Below are positions 36,539 through 45,236 of a stretch of 58,208 bases of DNA, piece by piece; position 1 is the stretch's first letter; each line of letters opens with the position of its first letter. Position numbers and translations under genes: made by a program. This stretch comes from Bauldia litoralis (GTDB lineage Bacteria; Pseudomonadota; Alphaproteobacteria; Rhizobiales; Kaistiaceae). The notes below the pieces were generated by a model, which was not told the origin of the DNA, did no database searches, and saw nothing but the letters and a program-made list of their open reading frames with translations. Location of the stretch: positions 1 to 58,208 of the forward strand of contig CAMCWB010000017.1 in NCBI GenBank assembly GCA_945882315.1, written 5' to 3'.

Positions 36539-37476
36539 TGGACGAGCGCCGGCTTTAGAGTTTGCGGATCGACGCCGTCGGGCAGGTACCGGTAAAGCTT
36601 GGGCGTCAGGTAGCCGAAGCGGCTCATCATCCGGTAATTGGCGGCGACCAGCCTGCCGACCTGTTCCTCGGAAAGCTTCTCTTTCCATTGGTCGGCCTTG
36701 CCGACCCGGAAGAATCTTTCGGCGTTCTGCGAGCGCTCGCGGAAATTGCTGCCCTTCTCGATCTCGCTGAGGCGGCGGAAGCTCGACAGGTCGATTGCCT
36801 CGGCGATCTGCTCATCTGTCGGCTTCTGCCGGAGGTGGGTCATGACCTTGCTGAAGACCTTGAGCGGCTCGGTGAGCATATCCTCGTAGCGGATGACGAG
36901 GACGACCGGCAGGGACCGTATCGTCCAGCTTTCGACATTCTCCGTCCACGATCCCCAGGGCTCGTAGACCTCCTCGGTGCCGGTGGGCGAATAGAAGGCT
37001 GGCCGGCACATGACCGTGATGGCGTCGTCGAGCGACATGCCTATATGGTTGCTGAGGGACAAGACGACATCGAGCGGGTTGCGCACGACATAGACCGCTC
37101 CGAGCGATGCATCCATGTTGATGGTCGGCGTGTCCATGACCCTCGCCAGCGCCATATGCGTCTTGAGGAAGATCATGCCCTGTGCCCGCTTGGCGACTTC
37201 GGCATGAAGGAGCGGCCGGACCTTGATGATGTCGGGCGGCGTCGTATCCATGATCGGCTTGCCGATCATCTCCGAAAAAAGGCTGAACATCCGCGCTTCA
37301 TAGAGGCTCGACCGGTCGAGCTTGTTGAGGTCGTGGTCGTCCAGCGGCACGCCCATCGCCATGCGCGTGATGTGGTAGAGGAAAATCCTGACCCAGGTGT
37401 TGCCGGATTTCGGATAGGAGGCAATCCAGACGATCCCGCCCGCGCCGCTTGCGCCCTTCAGCCTCGAATTTATCAT
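36535..37476 (-). CDS. PAPS-dependent sulfotransferase
   Basis: The protein has 313 residues. The 5'-phosphosulfate loop is IASYPKSGNTWVR (about 18-30) and the 3'-phosphate motif YVVRNPLDVVLSLSNH (about 130-145). The C-terminal part has FFRVGKADQWKEKLSEEQ, matching Sulfotransfer_1. There is no signal peptide, so it is cytoplasmic. The acceptor is unknown: a lipid, a nodulation-factor-like or a capsular sugar are possible. Its link with the GlcNAc genes is only positional (convergent, 4-base overlap). Confidence 0.88.
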   Translation of the reverse strand: MINSRLKGASGAGGIVWIASYPKSGNTWVRIFLYHITRMAMGVPLDDHDLNKLDRSSLYEARMFSLFSEMIGKPIMDTTPPDIIKVRPLLHAEVAKRAQGMIFLKTHMALARVMDTPTINMDASLGAVYVVRNPLDVVLSLSNHIGMSLDDAITVMCRPAFYSPTGTEEVYEPWGSWTENVESWTIRSLPVVLVIRYEDMLTEPLKVFSKVMTHLRQKPTDEQIAEAIDLSSFRRLSEIEKGSNFRERSQNAERFFRVGKADQWKEKLSEEQVGRLVAANYRMMSRFGYLTPKLYRYLPDGVDPQTLKPALVH

Positions 37477-37563
37477 CAGTAATGCCCGCGGATTTTCCCC
37501 GGCGTCGTGCCGGCGGGTCTGTCTAACAGGCCGATCCCGCCTTTTCCAGCCGTCGGGCGGGCG

Positions 37564-37749
37564 CTAGCTTCGGCGCGGCTTCAAGGCGCGCAGGAAGGTG
37601 ATGGCCTCATCGGGGGTGAAGTCCGGGGATCCCGTTTCTTCATTGGAGACCGGTCCGCCATCGAAATCGAACATCCGCCAGGAACCCCGGGTCGGCGAGG
37701 GATCAAGTCTGAGCTGCTTGCTCTCTGCCAGAGCCCGCAATCGGCTCAT
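37564..37749 (-). CDS. Small hypothetical protein
   Basis: From ATG 37749 the protein has 61 residues: MSRLRALAESKQLRLDPSP, then WRMFDFDGGPVSNEETG and FTPDEAITFLRALKPRRS. The pattern of a short basic start, a W-x-x-FD core and an AITFLRAL helix resembles small orphan proteins of Hyphomicrobiales. The function is unknown. An ATG at 37785 would add 12 residues. Confidence 0.5.
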   Translation of the reverse strand: MSRLRALAESKQLRLDPSPTRGSWRMFDFDGGPVSNEETGSPDFTPDEAITFLRALKPRRS

Positions 37750-38075
37750 TGTGGTCGCGAGGGTAGAACGGGATGGCCAAGACATAGTCTATGAACGCTC
37801 GGGAGGGTGCATTGTTCGGACGCCTTTGAATAATTGCCTCCCGGCACCGCCGCAGCCGATCATTGTGAAACGATCCTGACGGCAGTTGGAGACCGCCATG
37901 CGGTCCTCCGGGTGGCGACGACAGGCCGGCGTTGTCGGGCTTGCCATCTCGGTCGTGATCAGCGGGCTCGAACACTATCCTGGTGCGGATCAATCACCCG
38001 CGCCCGCTGATTGCATTAAGTTCAAGCTATTGCGGGCCCCCTGGGAAGGGGGTCCGCAGCGGGCCTGATCGCGCG
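37750..38075. other. Interval between the small protein and the cold-shock gene
   Basis: I see no gene here. A strong hairpin (GCGGGCCCCCT/AGGGGGTCCGC, 38032-38057) lies 18 bases past the cold-shock stop. It could end that transcript but lacks a T run. Confidence 0.4.
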
Positions 38076-38285
38076 TTAGACCGCGCGGAGGTTGGCCGCG
38101 TTGGCCTTGCCCTTCTTCGGATCCATCTTGGAATCGAAGGAGACCTTCTGGCCCTCTCGGAGGGTATTCATTCCCGAACGCTCGACTTCGGAGATATGGA
38201 CAAAAATGTCCGGTCCGCCGCCGTCGACCACGATGAAACCGAAGCCCTTATCCGCATTAAAAAACTTCACAGTACCTGTAGGCAT
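38076..38285 (-). CDS. Cold-shock protein (CspA family)
   Basis: The protein has 69 residues, a single OB-fold cold-shock domain. RNP1 is [11 protein letters not shown]2 is [10 protein letters not shown], and the start is [11 protein letters not shown]. It binds single-stranded nucleic acid as an RNA chaperone. Its leader of over 100 bases up to the next gene could carry the thermosensitive 5' UTR seen in this family, but I cannot show that. Confidence 0.93.
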   Translation of the reverse strand: MPTGTVKFFNADKGFGFIVVDGGGPDIFVHISEVERSGMNTLREGQKVSFDSKMDPKKGKANAANLRAV

Positions 38286-38420
38286 GTTCTGGTCGCTCCA
38301 TTTGACATGGGGGTTCTAGCACGAGCCATCGCCGATGTCGTTCACCATTGTAACGGGCCAAAACAATATTACAGAGGGGGTCTTTCAAATTGAATCGAGG
38401 CAATTTCTGCCGGTTTCGCC

Positions 38421-38714
38421 TCAGCCATTGCTCATCGCAGGCGTATAAGTCTTGCAACTCACGCTCTTGAAGACCGCCATGCCGGCCGTGGCCTCGGTCG
38501 GCTCGACGAAAGTCTTGGGGTCGAAGGCGCTGGCGCTCGAGAAGCCGCGAATCGTGCAGAATTCCATCGCCGCCGTTGCCATGGTGCCGCCATGCGGGAC
38601 GACGACGCTGGCCTGCTTGAAGGTCTGGATCTCCTGAAATCCCAGCGCCGGGATCATCGGGGTGAGGGCAAGAAGGCCGGCGGTTATGGAACCGGTCATC
38701 AGCATCTTCTTCAT
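38421..38714 (-). CDS. Small secreted protein of unknown function
   Basis: From ATG 38714, with GGAGGA nine bases before, the protein has 97 residues. It has a signal peptide (MKKMLMTGSITAGLLALTPMIPALG), then a domain with two Cys (FCTIRGF and VSCKTY) that could form a disulfide. It matches no family I know. Two tandem GATATCGCGCC palindromes lie just upstream. Confidence 0.6.
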   Translation of the reverse strand: MKKMLMTGSITAGLLALTPMIPALGFQEIQTFKQASVVVPHGGTMATAAMEFCTIRGFSSASAFDPKTFVEPTEATAGMAVFKSVSCKTYTPAMSNG

Positions 38715-38727
38715 GGCACGTTCCTCC

Positions 38728-38787
38728 GGGATATCGCGCCAGGCGCGATTTTGGGCCTCTGGGATATCGCGCCGGGCGCGATATCGG
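38728..38787. promoter_or_regulatory. Tandem GATATCGCGCC-N-GGCGCGATATC palindromes
   Basis: The first copy (38730-38752) is imperfect on the right arm. The second (38763-38785) is a perfect 11+1+11 palindrome. They are 33 bp apart, about three helical turns, and end 14 bases before the ATG of the small secreted protein, between it and the DUF72 gene. This looks like a two-site operator for a dimeric regulator or a paired hairpin in the leader RNA. Confidence 0.5.
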
Positions 38788-38906
38788 GTGGCTGCGGTAT
38801 GGCGCAAGCTGCGATGCCTGGCTGTGACTTTTGTCACTTACCGCTGCGGTGGCGCCGGGCGGCGCTTGCCGCTAGCCTGTCGCGGAAAGCCTGGAGGAGC
38901 GCTGAA

Positions 38907-39701
38907 ATGATCAGGGTCGGGATTGGCGGATGGACCTATGAGCCGTGGCGCGGCAGCTTCTATCCGAAGGGGCTCCGGCAGGCCGACGAGCTCAATTTCG
39001 CCAGCCGGGCGGTCACCTCGATCGAGATCAACGGCACCTTCTACGGTTCGCAGAAGCCGGAGAGTTTCCGCAAATGGCATCGTGAAACGCCCGACGGCTT
39101 CGTCTTCGCGCTGAAGGGACCGCGCTTCGCCACCAATCGGCGCGAGCTTTCGGGCGCCGGCGAGTCGATCGAGCGCTTCATCAAGAGCGGCATCGTCGAG
39201 CTCGGCGACAAGCTCGGGCCGATCAACTGGCAGTTCGCCAAGACGAAGGCATTCGACCCGGACGATTTCGGCGCCTTCCTGGCGCTGCTGCCGAAAGAGG
39301 CCGAAGGCGTCGCCCTTCGCCATGTCGTCGAGGTCCGGCACGAGAGCTTCCGCAATCCGGATTTCATCGCGCTTCTCAAGAAGCACGAGGTCGCGAATGT
39401 GGTCGCCGATTCCGAGAATTTCCCGCAGATCGCCGATGTCACCGCCGGCTTCGTCTATGCGCGGCTGCAGGCGGCGGACGAGACGATCGAGACCGGCTAC
39501 GCGCCGAAGGCGCTTGCCGCCTGGGCCGAGCGCGCCAGGCTGTGGGAGGCCGGCGGCGAGCCCGACGACCTCGAACGCGCCTCGGACAAGAAGGCCGCCA
39601 AGAAGAAGCGCGAGATCTTCGTCTACATGATCAACGGCGCGAAAATCCGCGCTCCGGCTGCCGCCATGGCCCTGATCGAGACGCTCGGCCAGAAGGCCTG
39701 A
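38907..39701 (+). CDS. DUF72 family protein
   Basis: From ATG 38907 (GGAGG before it) the protein has 264 residues: MIRVGIGGWTYEPWRGSFYPKG, then SIEINGTFYGSQKPESFRKWHRETPDGFVFALKGPR, the TIM-barrel-like DUF72 pattern (YecE family). The C-terminal ASDKKAAKKKREIFVYMINGAK is typical of alphaproteobacterial members. Molecular function is not established. It is divergent from the small secreted protein. Confidence 0.9.
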   Translation: MIRVGIGGWTYEPWRGSFYPKGLRQADELNFASRAVTSIEINGTFYGSQKPESFRKWHRETPDGFVFALKGPRFATNRRELSGAGESIERFIKSGIVELGDKLGPINWQFAKTKAFDPDDFGAFLALLPKEAEGVALRHVVEVRHESFRNPDFIALLKKHEVANVVADSENFPQIADVTAGFVYARLQAADETIETGYAPKALAAWAERARLWEAGGEPDDLERASDKKAAKKKREIFVYMINGAKIRAPAAAMALIETLGQKA

Positions 39702-39862
39702 TCACGCCGGTTTACCACAGTTAACAAAGGGTGAGGGCGGCGCCCCATTGGTGCCGTATTTGACCGGGGTTATCGCCCGCGGCGATGGGCGGGGGCCTGC
39801 CGATCGTCGGGCAAAGGGAGCGTAAGCCAAGATGCGGCGCATCGGAGTGGGGTACAGTCATA

Positions 39863-40264
39863 GTGAGAGTTGGGTTTTATCGCTTGTCCGCGTTCGGACT
39901 TGCGGTTGCAGCGTTGTGCGCAACCGCCGGTCTTCAGTCTAACGAAGCCGCCGCCGCCGGCAGTCAGTGCGGCAAGGCCTCCTGGTACAAAATGGGCCAC
40001 ACCACAGCGAGCGGCGAAAAGATGAACGCCGGAGCACTCGCAGCCGCCCATCCGAGCCTGCCCTTCGGCACCAAGGTTCGGGTCGAAAATCTGAAAAATG
40101 GACGTTCCGTCGTGGTCCGCGTCAATGATCGCGGGCCCTATTCGGGTGGCCGCGTCATCGACGTCACCCGCGGCGCCGCCGAACAGCTCGGGATGATCCA
40201 GTCGGGCGTTGCCCGTGTGAAGGTCACCGTCGTCGGCGGCAAGGGCAAGCTCGGCGGCTGCTGA
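39863..40264 (+). CDS. RlpA-like double-psi beta-barrel lipoprotein-type protein
   Basis: GTG start; 133 residues. A signal peptide (about 1-30) is followed by a DPBB_1 domain: GKASWYKMGHTTASGEKMN, FGTKVRVENLKNGRSVVVRVNDRGPY and GRVIDVTRGAAEQLG. The D of NDRGP is the catalytic Asp of RlpA-type lytic transglycosylases. There is no SPOR domain and no lipobox Cys, so it is a short soluble form, probably acting on peptidoglycan in the periplasm. Confidence 0.85.
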   Translation: MRVGFYRLSAFGLAVAALCATAGLQSNEAAAAGSQCGKASWYKMGHTTASGEKMNAGALAAAHPSLPFGTKVRVENLKNGRSVVVRVNDRGPYSGGRVIDVTRGAAEQLGMIQSGVARVKVTVVGGKGKLGGC

Positions 40265-40280
40265 GCTTTTCGTCTCCCCT

Positions 40281-40904
40281 TCAGTTGCGAAAGAGCGATA
40301 GCCCACCGAGGCGCCGCCTTTCGCTCCGGTCGAAGGCGGCATGGCGCCGGTCGCAGGCACGGTCCTCGGCATCGAGCAGGCGCCGGGCCTGGGCCTGCAA
40401 TCCGCCGCAGCTTCCGCCGCTCAACTGCTGCGCCTTGACCATGAAATTGCGCGCGCATTGCATGTAGATCGACCGATGCGTCGATTCATGGCGCCGGGCG
40501 AAACCGACGAAGCCGCGCCACGAGGCGCGCGTGCCGCCGGACATGCCGCCTTCATTGGCGCGGGGCAGCGTCATGACGAAACGGATATTCAGGTCGACAT
40601 TGCTGACCCGGCATGAGCCGCCGGCCTGTTTGGTCGCAACCTTCAGCGAATATTTCGGCCTGATATTGGCAACCGCCCCGCCGCGATCGCCGCGGAACGG
40701 GTTGCTGCGCATCCTGGTCGCGAGGCTCGACTGGCTGGTGCCGCCGACGCTGTAATAGCGCGTCGTGGTCGACGCGCTGATGCCGGCCAAGGCCTCTCCG
40801 GCAAGTCCGATTGTGAGAATTCCCATGATAGCCAAGCGCGCAAGCCCGCGCAAACTGGCGCATTCCGATGGTGCACCCACGGACCGCCCTCCCAGCCAAC
40901 CCAC
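40281..40904 (-). CDS. DUF922 secreted zinc-protease-like protein
   Basis: The protein has 207 residues if the ATG at 40904 is used. A hydrophobic signal segment (about 20-41) is followed by TTTRYYSVGGTSQSSL and the zinc motif HESTH (HExxH) in FARRHESTHRSIYMQC. This fits DUF922, a family of predicted zinc-dependent proteases. The start is uncertain because the n-region is long. Convergent with the RlpA-like gene. Confidence 0.8.
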   Translation of the reverse strand: MGWLGGRSVGAPSECASLRGLARLAIMGILTIGLAGEALAGISASTTTRYYSVGGTSQSSLATRMRSNPFRGDRGGAVANIRPKYSLKVATKQAGGSCRVSNVDLNIRFVMTLPRANEGGMSGGTRASWRGFVGFARRHESTHRSIYMQCARNFMVKAQQLSGGSCGGLQAQARRLLDAEDRACDRRHAAFDRSERRRLGGLSLFRN

Positions 40905-40941
40905 CGCCAGTCTAGATCGGGAAGAGGGAAAAAGTGAAGAC

Positions 40942-42057
40942 CTAGCGGGAACCCGGGCCGGCCGGCCGGCCGCCGCCGATCGAGAGGGGGTCGAAGGCGG
41001 CGGATTTGATCAGGGCGACGACCGGGCTGCCGAGCTTGAGGTCGAGGTCGCGGATCGCGTCGCGGGTGACATTGGCGATGAGGGGATCGCCGGCGATGTC
41101 GAGATGGACGCTGACGGCGTGCGAAGCGCCGCCGCTCAGCCCGACGACGGTCGCCGCCAGGCGGTTGCGGATCGAGATGCGGCCGGGCTCGCCGACCGAC
41201 AGGGAGACGTCGCGGGCGCGGATCCTGACGCGGACCGAGGCGCCGACCGGGGCGTCGGTATAGGGTACCGAAAGGCGACCAGCCGGGTGCTGCAGCCGGG
41301 TGACGCCGGCGGCGCGGTCGCTCTCGACGATCTCGGCCGTCACGACGACGCCGGCCTCGCCGGCCTCGGCCAGATTCTCGATGCGGCTGCCGAGCACGTC
41401 GTTGACGCTGCCGATGGCGGAGACCCTGCCGTCCTCCATCAGCACCACCGTGTCGGCGATGCGCGAGACCTCGTCGACGGCGTGGCTGACATAGACGATC
41501 GGCAATTGCATGCGGTCGCGGAGCCGCTCGACGAAGGGCAGGATCTCGCCCTTCCGCTCCTGATCGAGGGCGGCGAGCGGCTCGTCCATCAGGAGGAGGC
41601 GGGGGCTCGCCAGCAGCGCCCGCCCGATCGCGACGCGCTGCTTCTCGCCGCCGGAAAGCCCGGCCGGCCGGCGGTCGAGGAGGGCTGCGATGCCGAGGAG
41701 GTCGACGACCTCGTCGAGGCTGCCCCAGCGGCTGTTGGCCGGCGTGAAGCGGCGCCCGTAAAGGAGGTTGCCGCGCACCGTCATATGCGGGAAGAGGCGC
41801 CCATCCTGGAAGACATAGCCGACGCGGCGCCTGTGGACCGGCACGTCGATCCGCCGGGCGCTGTCGAAAAGGGCCTCGCCGTCGATCTCGATCCGTCCGC
41901 GGTCGGGCCGCAGGAGGCCGGCGATGATGTTGACCAGCGTCGACTTGCCGGCGCCGGAGCGGCCGAAGAGGGCGGTGACGCGGCCGCTGCTTTCGAAGCT
42001 CGCCGTCAGCCCGAAGCCGTCGCTGACCTTCTTCTCGACGTCGATGACGATGCTCAT
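40942..42057 (-). CDS. modC: Molybdate ABC transporter ATP-binding protein
   Basis: The protein has 371 residues. Walker A is FGRSGAGKST, the signature LSGGEKQRVAIGRALL and Walker B LLLMDEPLAALDQ. A C-terminal MOP/TOBE domain (about 300-365) binds oxyanion and marks ModC. It powers molybdate import with ModB and ModA. Its ATG overlaps the modB stop by 4 bases. Confidence 0.95.
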   Translation of the reverse strand: MSIVIDVEKKVSDGFGLTASFESSGRVTALFGRSGAGKSTLVNIIAGLLRPDRGRIEIDGEALFDSARRIDVPVHRRRVGYVFQDGRLFPHMTVRGNLLYGRRFTPANSRWGSLDEVVDLLGIAALLDRRPAGLSGGEKQRVAIGRALLASPRLLLMDEPLAALDQERKGEILPFVERLRDRMQLPIVYVSHAVDEVSRIADTVVLMEDGRVSAIGSVNDVLGSRIENLAEAGEAGVVVTAEIVESDRAAGVTRLQHPAGRLSVPYTDAPVGASVRVRIRARDVSLSVGEPGRISIRNRLAATVVGLSGGASHAVSVHLDIAGDPLIANVTRDAIRDLDLKLGSPVVALIKSAAFDPLSIGGGRPAGPGSR

Positions 42058-42755
42058 GCGCCGAGCATCCTTCGCGTCATGCGGCGGGCCATCACGTCCG
42101 AGATGATGAGCGCGGCCAGCGAGATGACGATCGAGATGGCGGTGAGCCGCAGCGCGCCGAGGTCGCCGCCCGGCACTTGCGTATAGGTGTAGATCGCCGT
42201 CGGGATGGTCTGGGTCTCGCCGGGGATGTTGCCGACGAAGGTGATGGTGGCGCCGAACTCGCCGAGCGCGCGCGCGAAGGAAAGCACCATGCCGGCGAGG
42301 ATGCCCGGCAGCATCAAGGGCAGGGTGATCGTCGCGAAGACGGCGATGCGGCTGGCGCCCAGCGTCGAGGCCGCCGATTCAAGGCGCGTATCGATCGCCT
42401 CCAGCGACAGCCGCATGGCGCGCACCATCAGCGGGAAGCCCATGATGGCGCAGGCGACGGCGGCGCCAGTCCAGCGGAAGGCGAGCACGATGCCGAAGGT
42501 GTCTTCGAGGAAAATGCCGATCGGTCCGCGCCGGCCGCAGAGCAGCAGGAGCAGGTAGCCGGTGACGACCGGCGGCATGACCAGCGGCAGATGGACGATG
42601 CCGTCGACCAGCGTCCTGCCCGGGAAACGTCCACGGCCGAGCAGGTAGGCGACGGCGATGCCGAAAGGCAGGCTGCCGATCATGGCGACGGTCGCGATGC
42701 GGATCGAGAGATGGATCGCATCCCACTCCGCCGGCGTCAGCGCATCGAACATCAA
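42054..42755 (-). CDS. modB: Molybdate ABC transporter permease
   Basis: The protein has 233 residues with five or six transmembrane helices. The EAA loop is ESAASTLGASRIAVFATITLPLMLPGI, and the protein ends with an ALIISDVMARRM helix, as in ModB. It forms the inner-membrane pore. A 179-base gap separates it from modA, which belongs to the same operon. Confidence 0.94.
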   Translation of the reverse strand: MMFDALTPAEWDAIHLSIRIATVAMIGSLPFGIAVAYLLGRGRFPGRTLVDGIVHLPLVMPPVVTGYLLLLLCGRRGPIGIFLEDTFGIVLAFRWTGAAVACAIMGFPLMVRAMRLSLEAIDTRLESAASTLGASRIAVFATITLPLMLPGILAGMVLSFARALGEFGATITFVGNIPGETQTIPTAIYTYTQVPGGDLGALRLTAISIVISLAALIISDVMARRMTRRMLGA

Positions 42756-42934
42756 GCAGCGGTCCCGGGCCTGAGATAGAATGGGCGGTCGAAGCGCCCG
42801 GCTGCGAGATTAGTCCGGTGTTCGGCCGGACGTCATCCCATTCTGCCGTTTGCTCGACCGCCCAGGTGTTGACCGGAGGGCGCCAGTGCTCGCTCGCGCG
42901 TCGGTCAATCTCCGAAAGTCTTAGATCGCGCCCT

Positions 42935-43741
42935 TCAGGTGGCGGGCGCGACGATGGCGAATCCCTGTTTCTCGAAGGCCGGCTTCGCGTCGTCCGACTT
43001 CAGGAAGTCGAGGAAGGCGGCGGCGTCCGGGTTGGCTGAGGAGGCGGTCAGCGCGACCGGGTAGAGGATCGGCTCGTGGCTGTCCTCGGGGAAGGTGGCG
43101 ACGACCTTGACCTTCGGTTCGGCATTGGCGTCGGTCTGGTAGACGATGCCGAGCGGTGCTTCGCCGGTGGCGACGAAGGCGAGGGCGGCGCGGACATTGT
43201 CGGCCTGCACGACCTTGCCTTCGACCTCGCTCCACAGGCCGAGCTTCGTGAGCGCCGCCTTGCCGTATTTGCCGGCCGGCACCGACTCGACATTGGCCAT
43301 GGCGAGCTTGCCGTCGGCACCCAGCGCATCGGCGAGCTTGGCGCCGGGCTCGAGCGTCAGGGCAGCGGTCGAATCCGCCGGGGCGACGAGAACGATCGTG
43401 TTGCCGAGGAGGGTGACGCGGGTGTCGTTCTTGATGAGGTTCTTTTCCTGGAGATAGTCCATCCAGGCGAGATCGGCCGAGAAGAAGATGTCGGCGGGGG
43501 CCTTCTCCTCGATCTGCTTGGCGAGCGCCGAGCTTGCCGCATAGTTGGCGGTGACGACCTTGTCGGTCTTCTCCTTGTAGAGCGCGGCGGCGTCGTCGAG
43601 CGCGTTCTTCAGGCTGGCCGCGGCGAAGACGACTGTGTCGGCTGCCTGAGCCGGAAGCGCCATGCCGGCGAAGGGGAGCGCCAGCGCAGCCGCCGTCGCC
43701 AAGCTTATGAAATTCCTGCGGTTCCAGCGTTCGAGCAGCAT
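42935..43741 (-). CDS. modA: Molybdate-binding protein ModA
   Basis: The protein has 268 residues. The signal region WNRRNFISLATAAALALPF resembles a Tat twin-arginine motif, which is unusual since ModA is commonly exported by Sec. The mature part has VVFAAASLKNALDDAA (oxyanion Ser/Ala loop), SADLAWMDYL and LGIVYQTDA. It captures molybdate or tungstate in the periplasm for ModBC. The upstream region holds CGTTATGTC/GACATAACG repeats. Confidence 0.94.
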   Translation of the reverse strand: MLLERWNRRNFISLATAAALALPFAGMALPAQAADTVVFAAASLKNALDDAAALYKEKTDKVVTANYAASSALAKQIEEKAPADIFFSADLAWMDYLQEKNLIKNDTRVTLLGNTIVLVAPADSTAALTLEPGAKLADALGADGKLAMANVESVPAGKYGKAALTKLGLWSEVEGKVVQADNVRAALAFVATGEAPLGIVYQTDANAEPKVKVVATFPEDSHEPILYPVALTASSANPDAAAFLDFLKSDDAKPAFEKQGFAIVAPAT

Positions 43742-43860
43742 GGTTTCCTCGATATGTTGCGATGGCTATGTCGAGCGTTATGTCATCACGGATATGTCGG
43801 GAAATCAAGGCGCTTGCATCGGCCGGATTTCGATGTTTCCATAAAGACATAACGTCTCGA
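43742..43860. promoter_or_regulatory. modA upstream region with ATGTC repeats (possible ModE-type site)
   Basis: CGTTATGTC (43776-43784) and its reverse complement GACATAACG (43846-43854) resemble ModE half-sites (CGTTATAT type) but are 61 bases apart. Between 43752 and 43800 an ATGT(C) core recurs four times at 12-14-base intervals. This suggests a cooperative operator. The regulator may be the ModE-type protein at 46.3 kb. Confidence 0.35.
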
Positions 43861-43880
43861 AACCGCCGGGAGCCACGCCC

Positions 43881-43931
43881 ATGAGACTCAGCGCGCGCAA
43901 CGTCCTGAAAGGCAAGAGGCCTCCGACGTGA
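43881..43931 (+). pseudogene. Remnant of a molybdenum-binding Mop (molbindin) gene
   Basis: ATG at 43881 opens MRLSARNVLKGK, the exact start of Mop/TOBE molbindin proteins, then runs into RPPT and a TGA after 16 codons. The rest of the about 70-residue domain is not found downstream, so this is a decayed or deleted copy next to the mod operon. A short real peptide cannot be excluded. Confidence 0.55.
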
Positions 43932-44119
43932 TGATCGGCAAGGATTGAGCCGGGAGACGGAAGGCTTGTCGCGCTCGGCAGAAGCGCAGGCCTGCTGCCA
44001 TTAGCCTATGCGCGGCTACGGGACGTTCTTTCCTGTCGACCTTCAGACGCTCTTGTCAGCGAGCCCGCTCACGGTAAATGTGGGCGGTTGCGCCAATCGC
44101 CTGTTCCCTGGAGGCCTCA

Positions 44120-45115
44120 ATGAAAAGAATAATCGGAATTGCCCTGACCGCCCTGCTGTTCGGAGCCGGAGCGGCTGCCGCTCAGGACTATCCCGCCAGA
44201 AATCTCACCTGGATCGTTCCGCAGAATCCCGGCGGCGCGATCGATACGCTGGCGCGCATCTTCGCGACCGCCATGGGCAAGGAACTCGGGCAGGATATCA
44301 TCGTCGAGAATCGGCCGGGAGCGGGGACGACGATCGGCATGCAGGCCGTCGCCGATGCCCCGCCCGACGGCTACCTCCTGGTCGTCGCGCCGCAGTCGTC
44401 GCTGGCGATCGCGCCGCTCACCGTACCCAGTGCCGGCTACGACCCGGTTGCGGATTTCGCGCCGGTCTACAGCTTCGCGAATGTTTCGATCGGGCTGGTG
44501 GCGAGCGCCAAGCTTGGCGTGACGACGCTCAAGGAGCTCGTCGACTATGCCAAGGCGCATCCCGGCGAGCTGAACTACGCCTCGGGCGGGCTCGGAACCG
44601 GCAGCCATTTCGCCGCCGCGGCCTTCGCAAGCTATGCCGGCATCGCCCAAGGCACCGTGCACATCCCCTATGAGGGCGGTGGACAGGCGACCGTCGCGGT
44701 CGCCGCCGGGGAATCGCAATTCTATCTGGGACCGATCGCGGGCAGCATGCTCGGCCTCATCGAGAGCAAGCAGATCATTCCGCTGGCCGTGACGGGCGAC
44801 GCACGCATGTCGGCCTTGCCCGATGTGCCGACTTTCGCCGAGGCCGGCCTGCCTGAATATAACCAGCTCTCCTGGTATGGGCTTCTGGCGCCGGCCGGCA
44901 CGCCGCCGGACATCGTTGCCAAGCTCAATGCCGCTGGCAACGCGGCGGCGAAGACGCCCGAGGTAATCAAGGCTCTGGCCGCCCAGGGCATCGACCCGAC
45001 CGAGAACACGCCCGAGGAATTCGCCAAGCAGATCGAGGGCGACGTTGCGATCTTCCGCAAGCTGGTCGACGACAAGGTCGTCGTCCTCGAACCGGCGGAA
45101 CCAGCAAAGCCCTGA
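44120..45115 (+). CDS. TctC-type (Bug family) tricarboxylate-transporter binding protein
   Basis: From ATG 44120 (GGAGG before it) the protein has 331 residues. It has a signal peptide (about 1-23, ending AAAQ), then YPARNLTWIVPQNPGGAIDTLARI, IVENRPGAGTTIG and LPDVPTFAEAGLPEY, all diagnostic of TTT-family periplasmic receptors. No tctA or tctB membrane gene is nearby, so it is an orphan receptor. The following Gfo/Idh/MocA gene hints at a sugar-acid or inositol-like ligand. Confidence 0.9.
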   Translation: MKRIIGIALTALLFGAGAAAAQDYPARNLTWIVPQNPGGAIDTLARIFATAMGKELGQDIIVENRPGAGTTIGMQAVADAPPDGYLLVVAPQSSLAIAPLTVPSAGYDPVADFAPVYSFANVSIGLVASAKLGVTTLKELVDYAKAHPGELNYASGGLGTGSHFAAAAFASYAGIAQGTVHIPYEGGGQATVAVAAGESQFYLGPIAGSMLGLIESKQIIPLAVTGDARMSALPDVPTFAEAGLPEYNQLSWYGLLAPAGTPPDIVAKLNAAGNAAAKTPEVIKALAAQGIDPTENTPEEFAKQIEGDVAIFRKLVDDKVVVLEPAEPAKP

Positions 45116-45236
45116 GCCGGCCGATACCGGCATCGGGCCAAAGGCCGGGAGGCCGCGCCCATCCTGTCGACAGCCGCGACTTTCATGGTCGCGGCTGTCG
45201 ATCTCCAACAAGCAAAACAACAAGCGGCAGGGCGGC

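Noticed and set aside
38286-38420. Riboswitch or defined cold-shock thermosensor in the cold-shock leader
   Set aside because: No pairing pattern could be shown by eye. Stated only as a possibility in the gene entry.
39716-39730. TTTACCACAGTTAAC as a CtrA box before the RlpA-like gene
   Set aside because: The first half is TTTA and the spacer is 6 bases. Only a half-site remains.
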